DNA of 64,000 nt from Blastomonas fulva (GTDB taxonomy: Bacteria; Pseudomonadota; Alphaproteobacteria; Sphingomonadales; Sphingomonadaceae). The notes below the pieces were generated by a model, which saw only the letters and a list, made by a program, of their open reading frames with translations, searched no databases and was not told the origin of the DNA. The stretch is from NCBI RefSeq assembly GCF_003431825.1, contig NZ_CP020083.1:2332501-2396500 (forward strand), written 5' to 3'. The translations under genes were made by a program, and so were the position numbers. Below, piece by piece: positions 1 to 9,923 of this stretch; within the stretch, counting starts at the first letter, position 1; every line of letters begins with the position of its first letter.

Positions 1-275
1 TGTTCTTCGCTGGCCTCGCCCTGATAGCGCGATTTCCATGTCGCAAAGTCCATGCCGTAGATCAGGCGGCGCGCAGCATCGCGGTCCTCGGCGCCGCCTG
101 CTTCCTGCACCCAGTCAGCCAGGCAGTTGCGGCAGAAACCGGCGAGCCCCATCAGGTCGATGTTTTCCGCATCATGCCGGTGGCGCAGGTGGCGCACCAG
201 GCGGCGAAAGGCTTGGGCAGCGACCTCGTCGGGGATGTCGACATCCATGGGCGGGGCGGGAACGGAATTGGTCAT
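1..275 (-). CDS. DUF1244 family protein (3' end outside window)
   Basis: The ATG at 273-275 opens a frame that stays open to the left edge, giving 91 codons of a family that is usually about 100 residues, so only a few C-terminal residues are missing. After a short proline-rich start it reads through RRLVRHLRHRHDAENIDLMG and a conserved CRNCLADW segment with two cysteines. This matches the small alphaproteobacterial DUF1244 family, whose function is unknown. It diverges from pyruvate kinase with 111 bases between the two start codons, so both promoters must lie in that gap. The family assignment is from memory of the conserved core. Confidence 0.8.
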   Translation of the reverse strand, partial: MTNSVPAPPMDVDIPDEVAAQAFRRLVRHLRHRHDAENIDLMGLAGFCRNCLADWVQEAGGAEDRDAARRLIYGMDFATWKSRYQGEASEE

Positions 276-386
276 CAGATTATTTCCAGAACGGTTTTGC
301 GATTGGTGTTGCACTGGCCTAAGCATCGCATAGATATTTCGTCACAACGCAAACGGTTGCGGCGCAGACCAGTCCAGGGGATTTGA

Positions 387-1844
387 GTGAGCAAGACTAT
401 CGCCAAGCGCAGCCGCAAGGTCAAGATTCTCGCAACGCTGGGTCCGGCCAGCAGCAGCGCCGAAATGATCGAAAGGCTGTTCCGGGCAGGGGCCGATGCC
501 TTCCGCGTCAACATGAGCCATGGCGACCATGCTACCCACGCCGCGACGATCAATACCATCCGCCAGATCGAAACCAGACTGCAGCGGCCGATCACCATCC
601 TGTGCGATTTGCAGGGTCCGAAATTGCGCGTCGGAACGTTCGAAGGCGGCAAGGCTTTCCTCAAGCACGGCCAGCACTTCACGCTCGATTCGAACCCCGC
701 GCCGGGCAATGACGAGCGCGCATATCTGCCGCATAAGGAGATTTTCGCCGCGCTCGACAAGGGCCAGCGGCTGCTGATCGACGACGGCAAGATGGTGTTG
801 CGCGTGCTGCGTCCCGGCGAGAGCGAAATCCTGTGCTCGGTCGAGGTCGGCGGCTTCATCTCGGACCGCAAGGGGCTGAACGTGCCCGACAGCCTGGTGC
901 CCATGGCGGCGCTGACCGAGAAGGACCGGCGCGATCTGGCGTTCGCGCTCGAAATGGGCGCGGACTGGATCGCATTGAGCTTTGTCCAGCGCCCCGATGA
1001 CGTCGCCGAAGCACGCAGCCTGATCGGCGGACGCGCGGCACTGATTGCCAAGATCGAAAAGCCCGCCGCGCTGAATTCGCTCGAAGAGATCATCGAGCTT
1101 TCCGACGCAGTGATGGTCGCTCGCGGCGACCTTGGCGTGGAAATGGCGCCCGAAGAGGTGCCGGTGATGCAGAAGCGCATCGTCGAAACCGCGCGCCGTT
1201 CGGGCAAGCCGGTTGTGGTGGCGACGCAGATGCTCGAATCGATGATCACCAGCCCGTCGCCCACCCGCGCCGAAGTTTCGGACGTCGCCAATGCGGTGTA
1301 CGACGGCGCCGACGCGGTGATGCTGTCGGCCGAAACCGCTGCTGGCGACTGGCCGGAGCTCGCCGTCGGCATGATGGACCGCATCGCCACCCAGGTGGAG
1401 GGCGACCCCGGCTATGCCGCGCGCGTGCACTTCATCGAGACCTTGCCCGATTCGACCACGGCCGATGCGCTTTCGGCGGCGTGCAGCGAGATCGCCAACA
1501 CCGTGCGGGTGAGCGCGATCGTGTGCTTCACGCTGTCCGGCTCGACCGCGCGGCGCGTGTCGCGCGAGAGGCCGTCGGTGCCGGTGATGGTGCTGACCCC
1601 GTCGCGCGAGACCGCGCGCCGCGTCGGGCTGCTCTGGGGTGCCTATCCGGTGGTGACCCGCGACATCGGCAGCTTCGAGGAGATGATCGGCAAGGGCAAG
1701 CGCATGGCGTTGCGCCATGGCTTTGGCGAAGCCGGCGGTCGGATCATCACGCTGGCGGGCGTGCCTTTCGGCACCCCGGGATCGACCAATGTGCTACACA
1801 TCGTGACGCTGACCGGCGAGGAGCTCAAGGGCTACAAGGACTGA
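387..1844 (+). CDS. pyk: Pyruvate kinase
   Basis: Cytoplasmic glycolytic enzyme that converts phosphoenolpyruvate and ADP to pyruvate and ATP. The 485-residue frame begins at a GTG directly before SKTIAKRSRKVKILATLGP. Visible family motifs are NMSHGDH near residue 42, the GPKLRVG strand near 75, the KIEKP lysine motif near 220, MVARGDLGVE near 245 and ATQMLESM near 280, followed by a C-terminal alpha/beta domain. Length is normal for the family. It is divergent from the DUF1244 gene, a common neighbour of pyk in alphaproteobacteria. Confidence 0.97.
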   Translation: MSKTIAKRSRKVKILATLGPASSSAEMIERLFRAGADAFRVNMSHGDHATHAATINTIRQIETRLQRPITILCDLQGPKLRVGTFEGGKAFLKHGQHFTLDSNPAPGNDERAYLPHKEIFAALDKGQRLLIDDGKMVLRVLRPGESEILCSVEVGGFISDRKGLNVPDSLVPMAALTEKDRRDLAFALEMGADWIALSFVQRPDDVAEARSLIGGRAALIAKIEKPAALNSLEEIIELSDAVMVARGDLGVEMAPEEVPVMQKRIVETARRSGKPVVVATQMLESMITSPSPTRAEVSDVANAVYDGADAVMLSAETAAGDWPELAVGMMDRIATQVEGDPGYAARVHFIETLPDSTTADALSAACSEIANTVRVSAIVCFTLSGSTARRVSRERPSVPVMVLTPSRETARRVGLLWGAYPVVTRDIGSFEEMIGKGKRMALRHGFGEAGGRIITLAGVPFGTPGSTNVLHIVTLTGEELKGYKD

Positions 1845-1889
1845 TCAGCGTGCTGCAGGCGCCAAACATACCGCCGCTCTGCCCTGAAA

Positions 1890-2513
1890 TCAGATCGTCG
1901 CGATGTTGAACACATCCCGAGCCGCCAGATCGGCATAGAGGGCAGGTGCATCGCGGAACAGGTGCCCCTGCAGGCCGCAGGCGATCGCGCCCTGGATGTT
2001 CGCCTCGCGGTCGTCGATGAACAGGGTGCGCGCTGGGTCGATGCCGAAGCGGTCGATGGCGAGGCGATAGATCGCAGCGTCGGGCTTTACCATCTTCTCG
2101 TCGCCCGAAACCACGATGTCCTGAAACAGGTCGAACACCGGCGCGGTGGGGCGGAACTTGCGCCACAGGTCGGACCCGAAATTGGTGATGCCGTAGATCG
2201 GCACTCCGCGCACCGCGAGTTGCTCGACCAGATCGATCATGCCCGGTACCGGCCCGGGGATCGTCTCCAGCCAGCGCGACTCGTAGAGGCGGATCAGCGC
2301 GGCATGCTGCGGATACTCTGCGGCAAGTTCATCGATCATCGTAGCGATCGGGCGCCCCGCATCGTGCTGGTCATGCCAGTGGAGCGTGAGGACATTGCCG
2401 AGAAAATGGTCGAGCTCGGCCGGATCATCGATCAGCCTGGCGTAGAGGTTGCGGATGTCCCACTGAAACAGCACATTGCCGACGTCGAAGATGATGGTGT
2501 CGACCGGCTGCAT
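1890..2513 (-). CDS. HAD family phosphatase (YihX-like)
   Basis: The 207-residue protein starts at the ATG before QPVDTIIFDVGNVLFQWD. The first HAD motif is FDVGN, as in YihX-type sugar phosphatases. A serine/threonine motif follows (GITNFGSD), then a lysine in EKMVKPD, and the acidic motif LFIDDREANIQGA. A helical cap sits between motifs 1 and 2. A longer upstream frame exists but it would overlap rpmJ, so the start at 2513 is preferred. The substrate is unknown; glucose-1-phosphate-like sugars are only a family guess. It lies downstream of rpmJ on the same strand, separated by a terminator. Confidence 0.85.
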   Translation of the reverse strand: MQPVDTIIFDVGNVLFQWDIRNLYARLIDDPAELDHFLGNVLTLHWHDQHDAGRPIATMIDELAAEYPQHAALIRLYESRWLETIPGPVPGMIDLVEQLAVRGVPIYGITNFGSDLWRKFRPTAPVFDLFQDIVVSGDEKMVKPDAAIYRLAIDRFGIDPARTLFIDDREANIQGAIACGLQGHLFRDAPALYADLAARDVFNIATI

Positions 2514-2535
2514 CTGATCCCCCTCGCGCACGCAA

Positions 2536-2567
2536 GCAAAAGGCCCCGGAGCCTGCCGGAGCCTTTG
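2536..2567 (-). terminator. Rho-independent terminator after rpmJ
   Basis: Read on the minus strand, an AAAGGCTCCGG arm, a short CAGG loop and a CCGGGGCCTTTT arm form a GC-rich stem with one G-T wobble, ending in a run of T. It sits about 57 bases past the rpmJ stop and just before the HAD gene, so it should insulate the two. Confidence 0.75.
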
Positions 2568-2623
2568 CATGAAAATCGCAGCTTCAAGACACGGCGCGGC
2601 CCGATGGGCGCGCCGCTGCCGGA

Positions 2624-2749
2624 TCAGCCCTGGCGGGCCTTGAAGCGACGGTTGGTCTTGTTGATCACATAGGTGCGGCCGCGACGACGGATCACGCGGT
2701 TGTCGCGATGGCGATCCTTGAGCGACTTCAGCGAATTGCGAATCTTCAT
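2624..2749 (-). CDS. rpmJ: 50S ribosomal protein L36
   Basis: A 41-residue basic protein beginning [17 protein letters not shown] and containing [18 protein letters not shown]. This is the alphaproteobacterial L36, a component of the large ribosomal subunit. The zinc-binding cysteines of the classic C-plus form are absent, so it is the zinc-independent C-minus type. It stands alone rather than in the spc ribosomal operon, which is usual for this type. A terminator hairpin follows it at 2536-2567. Confidence 0.95.
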   Translation of the reverse strand: MKIRNSLKSLKDRHRDNRVIRRRGRTYVINKTNRRFKARQG

Positions 2750-3001
2750 GACGTTCAGGCCCTTGATTGAAACTTCTGATGCAGCGAAAGCCCCTTGCGA
2801 CCCCGCGTATGTCACGCGAATGCCGTGCTGGAGCTTCCATGCCGGAAAGCGGCGCGGATACGTGGCAGGGCAGGCAAAGTCAAGCATCGCTGCCGGGGAT
2901 GGAACGGATTTTTATGCGCTTCATTGGTCATTCATCACAGGTTGCGTTAGGCAGCAACAATGCGGGCAAGGCTCGCTGAAACAGGAAAGGGCGCGAACAT
3001 C

Positions 3002-3628
3002 ATGGGCTTTTCATGCACATCCCGCAGCATTGCGGTCAGTATGGCCGCCGCCGCGGCGTTGCTGGCAGGTGCCTGCGTGTCGCCTGCCGGACCGGTTGAG
3101 GCCGTCCGCTTTGTTTCGCCAGACCGTGCGAGCGAACTTGGCCGCGGATCGATTCGCGTGACCGCAGGCGATGGCATGGACGCGGGCTCGCTGGAATATC
3201 GCAGCTATGCCGCCGCGGTGGAGCGAGAGCTGGAACGCGTCGGCTATCAGGTGCTCCCGGTGGGAGCCGGCAGCGGCCGCGATGTGCAGACCGCGACGGT
3301 TCGCATCGAGCGGATGGTGCTCTCGCCCGCAGGGGGTGAGCGCAATCCCGTCAGCGTGGGTGTAGGGGGCGGGACCGGTGGATTCGGATCGGGTCTGGGC
3401 GTCGGCATCGGCATCAATCTGGGGGGGCGGCCCAAGGACCGAATCGCCACCGAACTGTTCGCAAACATCCGCTCGGGCGATGGCGTGGTGTTGTGGGAAG
3501 GGCGCGCCTCGGTGGAAGCGAAGGCTGGAACGCCGATGGCCGACACCCAACTCAACGCCGCCAAACTTGCCCAGGGGCTGTTTACTGGGTTCCCCGGCGA
3601 ATCCGGAGCGACTATCAAGGTCCCATGA
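3002..3628 (+). CDS. DUF4136-like outer-membrane lipoprotein
   Basis: A 208-residue exported protein. The start at 3002 gives a hydrophobic signal ([20 protein letters not shown]) ending in an LAGAC lipobox, so lipid attachment at the cysteine is likely. The mature part has a DUF4136-like pattern: [20 protein letters not shown], then an alternating-strand region with a glycine-rich stretch [12 protein letters not shown]. Function is unknown. Its stop overlaps the start of the downstream M14 peptidase (ATGA), so the two are probably co-translated. Confidence 0.75.
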   Translation: MGFSCTSRSIAVSMAAAAALLAGACVSPAGPVEAVRFVSPDRASELGRGSIRVTAGDGMDAGSLEYRSYAAAVERELERVGYQVLPVGAGSGRDVQTATVRIERMVLSPAGGERNPVSVGVGGGTGGFGSGLGVGIGINLGGRPKDRIATELFANIRSGDGVVLWEGRASVEAKAGTPMADTQLNAAKLAQGLFTGFPGESGATIKVP

Positions 3629-4785
3629 CCCAGACCAAAATTCCCAGCATTTCTTGCGCTTTCGATTCCGGTAACATCGTCGTCCAATCGGTTTCCCCGA
3701 CGCCAACCGGCACGTTTCGGGCCGAACTTGCGATTCGCAAGGACAAGGATTCGGACTTCTTCCAGTGGTTCCATTTCCGTGTGGCGGCACAGCCGGGTGA
3801 TGATCTCGAGCTGGTGATCACGGGTCTGAAGGAGTCGGCATATCCGGGCGGATGGCCCGGATACCGGGCCTGCGTCAGCGAGGACCGCGATTTCTGGGAG
3901 CGGACGGATACGTCCTATGATGCTGATGCCGGCACGCTGACGATCCATTATCAGATGACCGGCGGGGTCGCGTGGTTCGCCTATTTCGCGCCCTATTCGA
4001 TCGAACGGCACCATGATCTGGTCGCCGAGATCGCCAGCCGCGCCGGTGTGCGCCACCGCGAGCTTGGACTCAGCATCGAAGGCCAGCCGATCGACTGCCT
4101 GGAAATGGGCGAAGGCCCGGTGCAGGTGTGGCTCTATGCCCGCCAGCACCCGGGCGAAAGCATGGCCGAATGGTGGATGGAAGGCGCGCTTGAAAAGCTC
4201 ACCGATCCGGCTGACCCGCATGCGCGGTTGCTGCGCAGCAAGTGCACGCTGCACATCGTGCCCAACATGAACCCCGACGGCTCTGCACGCGGCCATCTGC
4301 GCACCAATGCCGCAGGGGTGAATCTCAACCGCGAGTGGCATGAGCCGAGCGCCGACCGCAGCCCAGAAGTGCTGTGCGTGCGCAATGCCATGGACGCAAC
4401 CGGAGTTCACTGGGCGATGGACGTGCATGGCGACGAGGCCATCCCGCATGTGTTCATCGCGGGCTTTGACGGCATCCCTTCGTGGACCGAGGACCAGGGC
4501 ACTCGCTACGAGCGCTATCGCGATCTGCTGGCCAGCCGCACGCCCGATTTCCAGACGAAGCAGGGCTATCCGCGCGCACCTGCGGGCCGGGCCAATCTGT
4601 CGATGTCGACCAACCAGCTGGCCGAACGGTTCGGCGCTTCGCATGGCTGCGTGGCGATGACGCTGGAAATGCCGTTCAAGGACAATGACGACCTGCCCGA
4701 TCCCGACCAGGGTTGGAGCCCGGAGCGTTCCAAGCTGCTGGCGCATGATTGCCTGGCGGTTCTGGCGGAAATGGTGGCGGGCTGA
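3625..4785 (+). CDS. M14 family metallocarboxypeptidase (cytosolic CCP-like)
   Basis: A 386-residue protein with no signal peptide. The N-terminal half is a beta-rich domain ([20 protein letters not shown]) typical of bacterial relatives of the AGTPBP/CCP carboxypeptidases. The catalytic domain shows the zinc site [13 protein letters not shown] (H..E), the third ligand in DVHGDE, the substrate-binding [11 protein letters not shown] and NLNRE motifs, and the catalytic glutamate in MTLEMPF. It should remove C-terminal residues from a peptide; the natural substrate is unknown. The ATG overlaps the stop of the preceding lipoprotein gene. Confidence 0.88.
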   Translation: MTQTKIPSISCAFDSGNIVVQSVSPTPTGTFRAELAIRKDKDSDFFQWFHFRVAAQPGDDLELVITGLKESAYPGGWPGYRACVSEDRDFWERTDTSYDADAGTLTIHYQMTGGVAWFAYFAPYSIERHHDLVAEIASRAGVRHRELGLSIEGQPIDCLEMGEGPVQVWLYARQHPGESMAEWWMEGALEKLTDPADPHARLLRSKCTLHIVPNMNPDGSARGHLRTNAAGVNLNREWHEPSADRSPEVLCVRNAMDATGVHWAMDVHGDEAIPHVFIAGFDGIPSWTEDQGTRYERYRDLLASRTPDFQTKQGYPRAPAGRANLSMSTNQLAERFGASHGCVAMTLEMPFKDNDDLPDPDQGWSPERSKLLAHDCLAVLAEMVAG

Positions 4786-4862
4786 ACGCCATCCTTTGTT
4801 CATGGCCAAGCAAGGCGCGTTGAGGCATTCTTGGCATGGCCAGAACTTGAAGGACCGCCGCC

Positions 4863-5285
4863 ATGCCGCTTCACCGTCGTCTGATCGCTGCCGGATTGAT
4901 CGCCACGGGAGCTGCGCTCTTCGCGCTGCAGCCGCTGGCGAACGCACAGGATGCCGCGCCCAAGAAATCGAAGGTCCCCGCCGCGGAGGTGGTGGGCGAG
5001 CCGGTGAGCTGCATCAACCTTTCGCAGATCCGGAGCACCCAGGTGCGCGACGATCGCACCATCGATTTCATCCTGTCGGGTGGCCGGGTGTATCGCAACC
5101 AGCTGCCCAACCAGTGCGGCAGCCTGGGCTTTGATCGAGCCTTCACCTATTCGACCTCGCTCACCCAGCTGTGCAATGTCGACATCATCACCGTGCTGCA
5201 GAACGTGGGCGGCGGGCTGATGCCTGGCGCCAGCTGCGGGCTGGGTGAATTCACTCCGGTCAAGCTGGTCAAGAAGGCGAAATAG
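4863..5285 (+). CDS. Secreted DUF6491-like protein
   Basis: A 140-residue exported protein with a clear signal peptide (RRLIAAGLIATGAALFALQ, cleavage near ANAQ). The mature domain has the pattern SCINLSQIRST, DDRTIDFILSGGRVYRNQLPNQC, then two further cysteines near the end (QLCNVD, GASCGLG). Four spaced cysteines suggest disulfides in the periplasm. The arrangement resembles the DUF6491 family of alphaproteobacteria, with no known function. It ends 9 bases before a convergent transporter gene. Confidence 0.7.
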   Translation: MPLHRRLIAAGLIATGAALFALQPLANAQDAAPKKSKVPAAEVVGEPVSCINLSQIRSTQVRDDRTIDFILSGGRVYRNQLPNQCGSLGFDRAFTYSTSLTQLCNVDIITVLQNVGGGLMPGASCGLGEFTPVKLVKKAK

Positions 5286-5294
5286 CGGTCTGCC

Positions 5295-6530
5295 TCAGAC
5301 GTCGTCGTCCGAGATCATTTCTCCGCGGTTGAGCTCGCCGGTCATCGCCGCGACGGTGACCGCGATGGCGGCATCGCCGGTGATGTTGGTGGTGGTGCGG
5401 ATCATGTCCATGATGCGGTCGACGCCCGCCACCAGCGCGATCGTTTCCAGCGGAACGCCCACCGATCCGAACACCAGTGCCATCATGATCAGCCCGGCGC
5501 CCGGAATGCCCGCAGCACCCACCGCGCCCAGCGTCGATGTCACCGCGATCATCGCATAATCCCCCCAGCTGAGATCGACGCCGAAGATCTGCGCACCGAA
5601 CAGCGTGGCAAGGCCCAGATACATCGCTGTACCGTTCATGTTGATCGTCGCGCCCAATGACACGACAAAGCTCGACACGCTTGGCGATACCCCCAGGTTG
5701 CGCTGGGTGCAGCGCAAGGTGACGGGCAGAGTGGCGTTGGATGACGCGGTGGAAAAGCTCACCGCTATGGCGTCGATCATGCCGCGGAAGAAATCGATCA
5801 CCGGCAGCCGGGCGATGAACTTGATCATCGCCGAATACATGACCAGCATAATGATCGCGCATCCGATGTAATTGAGCGCCACCAATTTGGCGAGCGGGAT
5901 CAGTCCCTCGAACCCGAACGTCCCTGCGACCCAGGCCATCAGGGCAAAGACGCCAAAGGGGGTCAGCTCCATCACCAGGATAGTGACCTTCTGCATGATG
6001 ATCGCGCCGGAATCGAAGATCTTCGCGACCGGTTCGCCGTCCTTTTCCGCCATCAGGATGCCGATGCCGAGCAGCAGCGAGAACACGATCAGCGCCAGCA
6101 CATCCATCGTCGCCATGGCTTCGACGACGTTCTCCGGCACCATCTTGAGGATCATCTCGGTTGCGGATGTCTGGGGCGGGGCAGGGGGCTGCGTCACCCC
6201 GGCGAGGCTGGCATCCACGCCCATTCCCGGCTTGGCCAAAGTGGCCATGGTGAGGCCCAGGATGACCGCCAGCTGGCCGGTGACGAGGAACAGCAGCATC
6301 GCGCGCCCACCGACCGCACCCAGCTTGCGCAGATCGCCGATCGAGGCCACGCCCGCCACCAGCGAGAAAAAGATCAGCGGAACGACCAGCATCTTGATCG
6401 CGCGGATGAACAGGTCACCGATCCACTTTATCGCGACCGCGCCTTCACCCCAGATGAGCCCGGTAATGACGCCGAGGATAAGGGCAGCGATAACGCGCTG
6501 CCAAAGCGGAATACGAAACCAGAAACCCAA
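5295..6530 (-). CDS. Dicarboxylate/amino acid:cation symporter (DAACS/SDF family)
   Basis: An inner-membrane secondary transporter of about 411 residues with eight helices and two re-entrant hairpins. Signature sequences are SFSTASSNATLP (hairpin 1 serine-rich motif), GATINMNGTAMYLG (cation and substrate site) and GIPGAGLI (hairpin 2). The start is set at a TTG at 6530: AGAGGAAG sits just upstream, and homologues begin near FWFRIPLWQRV. A GTG at 6557 would add nine residues. Substrate is probably a C4-dicarboxylate or acidic amino acid. Next upstream on the same strand is an SLC13 permease, 72 bases away. Confidence 0.92.
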   Translation of the reverse strand: MGFWFRIPLWQRVIAALILGVITGLIWGEGAVAIKWIGDLFIRAIKMLVVPLIFFSLVAGVASIGDLRKLGAVGGRAMLLFLVTGQLAVILGLTMATLAKPGMGVDASLAGVTQPPAPPQTSATEMILKMVPENVVEAMATMDVLALIVFSLLLGIGILMAEKDGEPVAKIFDSGAIIMQKVTILVMELTPFGVFALMAWVAGTFGFEGLIPLAKLVALNYIGCAIIMLVMYSAMIKFIARLPVIDFFRGMIDAIAVSFSTASSNATLPVTLRCTQRNLGVSPSVSSFVVSLGATINMNGTAMYLGLATLFGAQIFGVDLSWGDYAMIAVTSTLGAVGAAGIPGAGLIMMALVFGSVGVPLETIALVAGVDRIMDMIRTTTNITGDAAIAVTVAAMTGELNRGEMISDDDV

Positions 6531-6602
6531 AATGCTTCCTCTGCTCAACCAGAGCACCCGACGCTAGACATCGCGGGCAGTCACCGCAAGCGCAGCAGCA
6601 CC

Positions 6603-8387
6603 TCAGCTCAGCGCAACGATGGCAAAGCAGGTCGCGAGGCCAACCCCGATGGTGAGCGGAATGCCGGCCTTGAAGAAGTCGGTGAAACGATATCCGCCGG
6701 CAGCATAGACGAGGGTGTTGGTCTGATAGCCGATCGGGGTGGCAAAGCTCGCCGACGCGGCGAACATCACCGCAATCACCAGCGGGCGCGGATCGATGCC
6801 AAGGTCCATACCCAGCTTGATGACGATGGGCGTGACGATGATCGCGACGGCATTGTTGGTGATGATCTCGGTCAGCAGCACCGAAAGGACATAGACCGCG
6901 AACACCACCGCCCAGACCGGAACATCGTCCAGATACGGCGCGAGCGCATCGACGACGATGTTGACGCTGCCTGCCTGCTCGAGCCCCAGCCCGACCGCGA
7001 GCATGCCGAAAATCAGCACCAGCACATTGCCGTCGATCGAACCCCACGCCTCTTCGGCATCGATGCAGCGCGCGATGAGGATGAAGCCGACCGCGAGGAT
7101 CGCGGCCACCTCGATCGCGACGACGTTGAACGCCGAGAGCAGCACGACGGCGGCCAGCGCACCGATCGCCAGCGGCGCCTTGTCGCGGCGAAAGGCCCGC
7201 GCGCTGGTGCTGGCAACGCCGAACAGATTGGGGTTCTCGTACATCCGCGCGATGTCCGCCTTCGACCCGGTCACCACCAATTTGTCGGCGGCATGGATCT
7301 TGGCGTTGGGCAGATCGGAGCGGGGCAGGTTGCGAAAACGGCTGAGGCCCAGGATGCGCACGTTGAGCATCGACAGGAAGGGGATGTCGTACAACCGGTT
7401 GCCGATGCTGGGATGGCTGGGCGCGACCATCGCCTCCACCACCACTTCGCCCATCGCGCCGACATCGCCTTTGCGCACAATGCCGACCTTGAAGTCCGCG
7501 CTTTTGCGCAGCGACATCAGTTCGGGCAGATCGGTTCGGATAACGACGACATCATCAGGCTGCAGAACCTCTGCGGCCAGATTGTGTCGGAGATAGCGAC
7601 CATCTCGCTTGATCGCGGTGACTGCAATCTTGGCGCGCTTGCCGATCGCGGTTTCTGCCAGCGCCTTGCCTTTCAGAACCGATGCGTTCCGGATGGTCAG
7701 CTCAGTCAGGAACAGCTCGTCCTTGGTGTTGCCGTCGCTGGGGCCCAGATCGTCCTTGGGCAGCAGCCAGGCGCTGAACAGCCCCAGCATGATCATGCCG
7801 GAAACGCCCGCCACCAGACCATAAGGTGTGATCTCGAAGATTCCGAACGGCGCGAGCCCGCTGCCGCGTGCCACCGAATCGACGATAAGGTTGGTCGAGG
7901 TGCCGATCAGCGTGGTGGTGCCGCCCAGGATCGTGATGAAGCTGAGCGGGATCAGCAGCTTCTTGGCCGAATAGCCGGTCGCCTGCGCCAGCTTGAGGAT
8001 GATCGGAATCATCACCACCACCACCGGCGTGTTGTTCATGAACGCCGAGGCGACATAGACGCCCAGGAACATCTCGCCCACGGCCAGCCGCGGGTGCTTT
8101 CCCGCCCGTCGGATGATCGCTCCGGCGATCGCGTCGATCGTGCCGGTGCGCAGCAGCGCGCCCGACAGGATGAACATCGCCCCGATGGTGATCGGCGCGC
8201 TGTTTGAGAAGACCGAAAACAGCTGCTTGGAATCGATGATGCCCAGGAACAGGAACGAGCACGCGCCCAGGATCGCAATCACCGCGGCGGGGAAGCGTTC
8301 CATAACAAAGCCGACGAACATCAGCCCCAGGATGACAAGACCGATCTGGGCCTGCCAAGTTTCAATGAACAGGCGGATGTCTTCCAT
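6603..8387 (-). CDS. SLC13-family anion permease with two TrkA-C domains
   Basis: A 594-residue polytopic membrane protein. Two halves of transmembrane segments flank a cytosolic region of about 200 residues that carries two RCK-C/TrkA-C-type domains (LKGKALAETAIGKRAK and VEAMVAPSHPSIGNRL). Each membrane half has the family NT motif: FMNNTPVVVVMIPII in the first and EIITNNAVAIIVTPIV in the second, and GTSTNLIV is also present. This layout is typical of sulfur-deprivation-response or sulfate/dicarboxylate permeases. Substrate cannot be told from sequence. It lies between two other transporters on the same strand. Confidence 0.9.
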   Translation of the reverse strand: MEDIRLFIETWQAQIGLVILGLMFVGFVMERFPAAVIAILGACSFLFLGIIDSKQLFSVFSNSAPITIGAMFILSGALLRTGTIDAIAGAIIRRAGKHPRLAVGEMFLGVYVASAFMNNTPVVVVMIPIILKLAQATGYSAKKLLIPLSFITILGGTTTLIGTSTNLIVDSVARGSGLAPFGIFEITPYGLVAGVSGMIMLGLFSAWLLPKDDLGPSDGNTKDELFLTELTIRNASVLKGKALAETAIGKRAKIAVTAIKRDGRYLRHNLAAEVLQPDDVVVIRTDLPELMSLRKSADFKVGIVRKGDVGAMGEVVVEAMVAPSHPSIGNRLYDIPFLSMLNVRILGLSRFRNLPRSDLPNAKIHAADKLVVTGSKADIARMYENPNLFGVASTSARAFRRDKAPLAIGALAAVVLLSAFNVVAIEVAAILAVGFILIARCIDAEEAWGSIDGNVLVLIFGMLAVGLGLEQAGSVNIVVDALAPYLDDVPVWAVVFAVYVLSVLLTEIITNNAVAIIVTPIVIKLGMDLGIDPRPLVIAVMFAASASFATPIGYQTNTLVYAAGGYRFTDFFKAGIPLTIGVGLATCFAIVALS

Positions 8388-8428
8388 CGGCTGTGTGGTC
8401 CCCCTTCACCACGTCACTCGATCACGCT

Positions 8429-9778
8429 TTACCCGCTCTTGAGTTCCCGTGTCAGCCTCAAACTCGCGCGCCAGAACAGAAAGGCGGGGATCAGGCCCAG
8501 CCAGGCTGCGCCATAAAGCACCCAGCGGACACTGTCGGCGCCTGCCAGCGGCTGGAAGGCATCGGACATCACGCCGAACAGCAACGGGCCCAGGCCCAGC
8601 CCGATCAGGTTCTGCGAAAACAGCATGACCGATGCGGCCACCGCGCGCAGTTCAGGCCGCACCAGCCCCTGGACGCAGGCATAGACCGGGCCGTAATACA
8701 TGATGTTCATCGCGGTCGGCAGGATCAGCAACGCCAATGCTACGCGCCAGTCGCTGGCGGAATAGGCGAGGAAAAGCATGGGTGCAGCCACCGCAATGGC
8801 GATGGCGGGACCGGTGAGCATATGCTTGCGATCGCGCTTGCCGAAGTGATCTGCCAGCTTGCCGCCGCCCCAGGTGCCGATCATGCTCGCCACACCCAGC
8901 GAGACGCCGAGGTACAGGCCCGTCTCGCCAGGCGTGAGCCCGAAATTACGGATGAACAGCACCGATACCCAGACGGTCTTGCCGTAGGACAGGAAGGCGA
9001 TCAGCCCGCCTGCCAGGCACAGCAGCACGAAGCACCGCGATGTCGCGAGTTCGCGCAGCGCTTCGCCCACCGGCACCTGCACCTTGGCTTTGGGCACCCG
9101 GTCCCCGGCAACCATACCGACCCGGCGCGGCTCCTTCATCAGGAACGGCACAAGCACCGCCAGCACAAGGCCCGGAAGGCCCACGGCCATGAAGGCGGTG
9201 CGCCAGCCATAGGCATCGGCGAGACCGCCGCCGATCACCATCCCCAGCAGCGATCCGATGGGGATGCCGAGGCCATAGAACGCGATTGCGGACGAACGTT
9301 TCTCCGGTGGCACGCTGTCGCTGATCAGCGAGTGCGCAGCAGGCGTGCACCCGGCTTCGCCAACGCCCACGCCGACGCGCGCCAGCAGCAGTTGCGGAAA
9401 GGTGCGCGCCGCGCCGCAGGCCATCGTCATCGCCGACCAGATCGCCACCGACCATGCGATCAGCGACACCCGGTTGGTGGTGCTGCGATCTGCATAGCGC
9501 GCAATCGGAATGCCAAGCAGCGTATAGAACAACGCAAAGGCGAGCCCGGTCATCAGCCCCAGTTGCGTGTCGCTCAGCCCGAAATCGCGTTTGATCGGCT
9601 CGGCCAGGATCGAGACGATCTGCCGGTCGAGGAAATTGAAGATGTAGATGATCATCAGCGTCCACAGCATCGTGCGGGGCATAGCGGTGTAGGTCGGGGC
9701 AGTGGCGGCAGGCGCTGCGGTTACGGCCAATCCGGCCGGCGGCAGGGTATCTCCTGCGCCTGTGCGGGTTACGGTCAT
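8429..9778 (-). CDS. MFS transporter (Spinster-like)
   Basis: A 449-residue, 12-helix major facilitator. Helix 1 contains IYIFNFLDRQIVSIL, typical of the Spinster-like subgroup. The loop 2-3 signature is seen as GIPIARYADRSTTNR and the helix 4-5 region as LLLARVGVGVGEAGCTPAAHSLISD. Many sphingomonad members sit in lipid or aromatic catabolic clusters, but the substrate here is unknown. A 16-base palindrome at 9883-9898, about 105 bases upstream of the start, closely matches the one before etfB, which hints at shared control with acyl-CoA oxidation. Confidence 0.9.
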   Translation of the reverse strand: MTVTRTGAGDTLPPAGLAVTAAPAATAPTYTAMPRTMLWTLMIIYIFNFLDRQIVSILAEPIKRDFGLSDTQLGLMTGLAFALFYTLLGIPIARYADRSTTNRVSLIAWSVAIWSAMTMACGAARTFPQLLLARVGVGVGEAGCTPAAHSLISDSVPPEKRSSAIAFYGLGIPIGSLLGMVIGGGLADAYGWRTAFMAVGLPGLVLAVLVPFLMKEPRRVGMVAGDRVPKAKVQVPVGEALRELATSRCFVLLCLAGGLIAFLSYGKTVWVSVLFIRNFGLTPGETGLYLGVSLGVASMIGTWGGGKLADHFGKRDRKHMLTGPAIAIAVAAPMLFLAYSASDWRVALALLILPTAMNIMYYGPVYACVQGLVRPELRAVAASVMLFSQNLIGLGLGPLLFGVMSDAFQPLAGADSVRWVLYGAAWLGLIPAFLFWRASLRLTRELKSG

Positions 9779-9882
9779 TCTCTCTCCTGTCGCGCCGCTT
9801 GGCGCCCCTGCGGGCGTGCGGCTGCTGTTGGAGGGATGCTAGACCCAGAACCGTTGGGGTGGCAATCGCTGTTCGACGAATT

Positions 9883-9898
9883 GTGACGTTTACGTCAA
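9883..9898 (-). promoter_or_regulatory. LiuR-like palindromic operator upstream of the MFS gene
   Basis: Minus strand reads TTGACGTAAACGTCAC, a 7+2+7 dyad with six of seven arm positions paired. The core TGACGTnnACGTCA is perfect. A near-identical site occurs at 31451-31466 before etfB. From memory, MerR-family LiuR regulators of branched-chain amino acid and acyl-CoA catabolism bind sites of this type. The regulator gene is not in the window. Confidence 0.5.
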
Positions 9899-9923
9899 CG
9901 GGAGGGTGTCAGACCCGCCACAG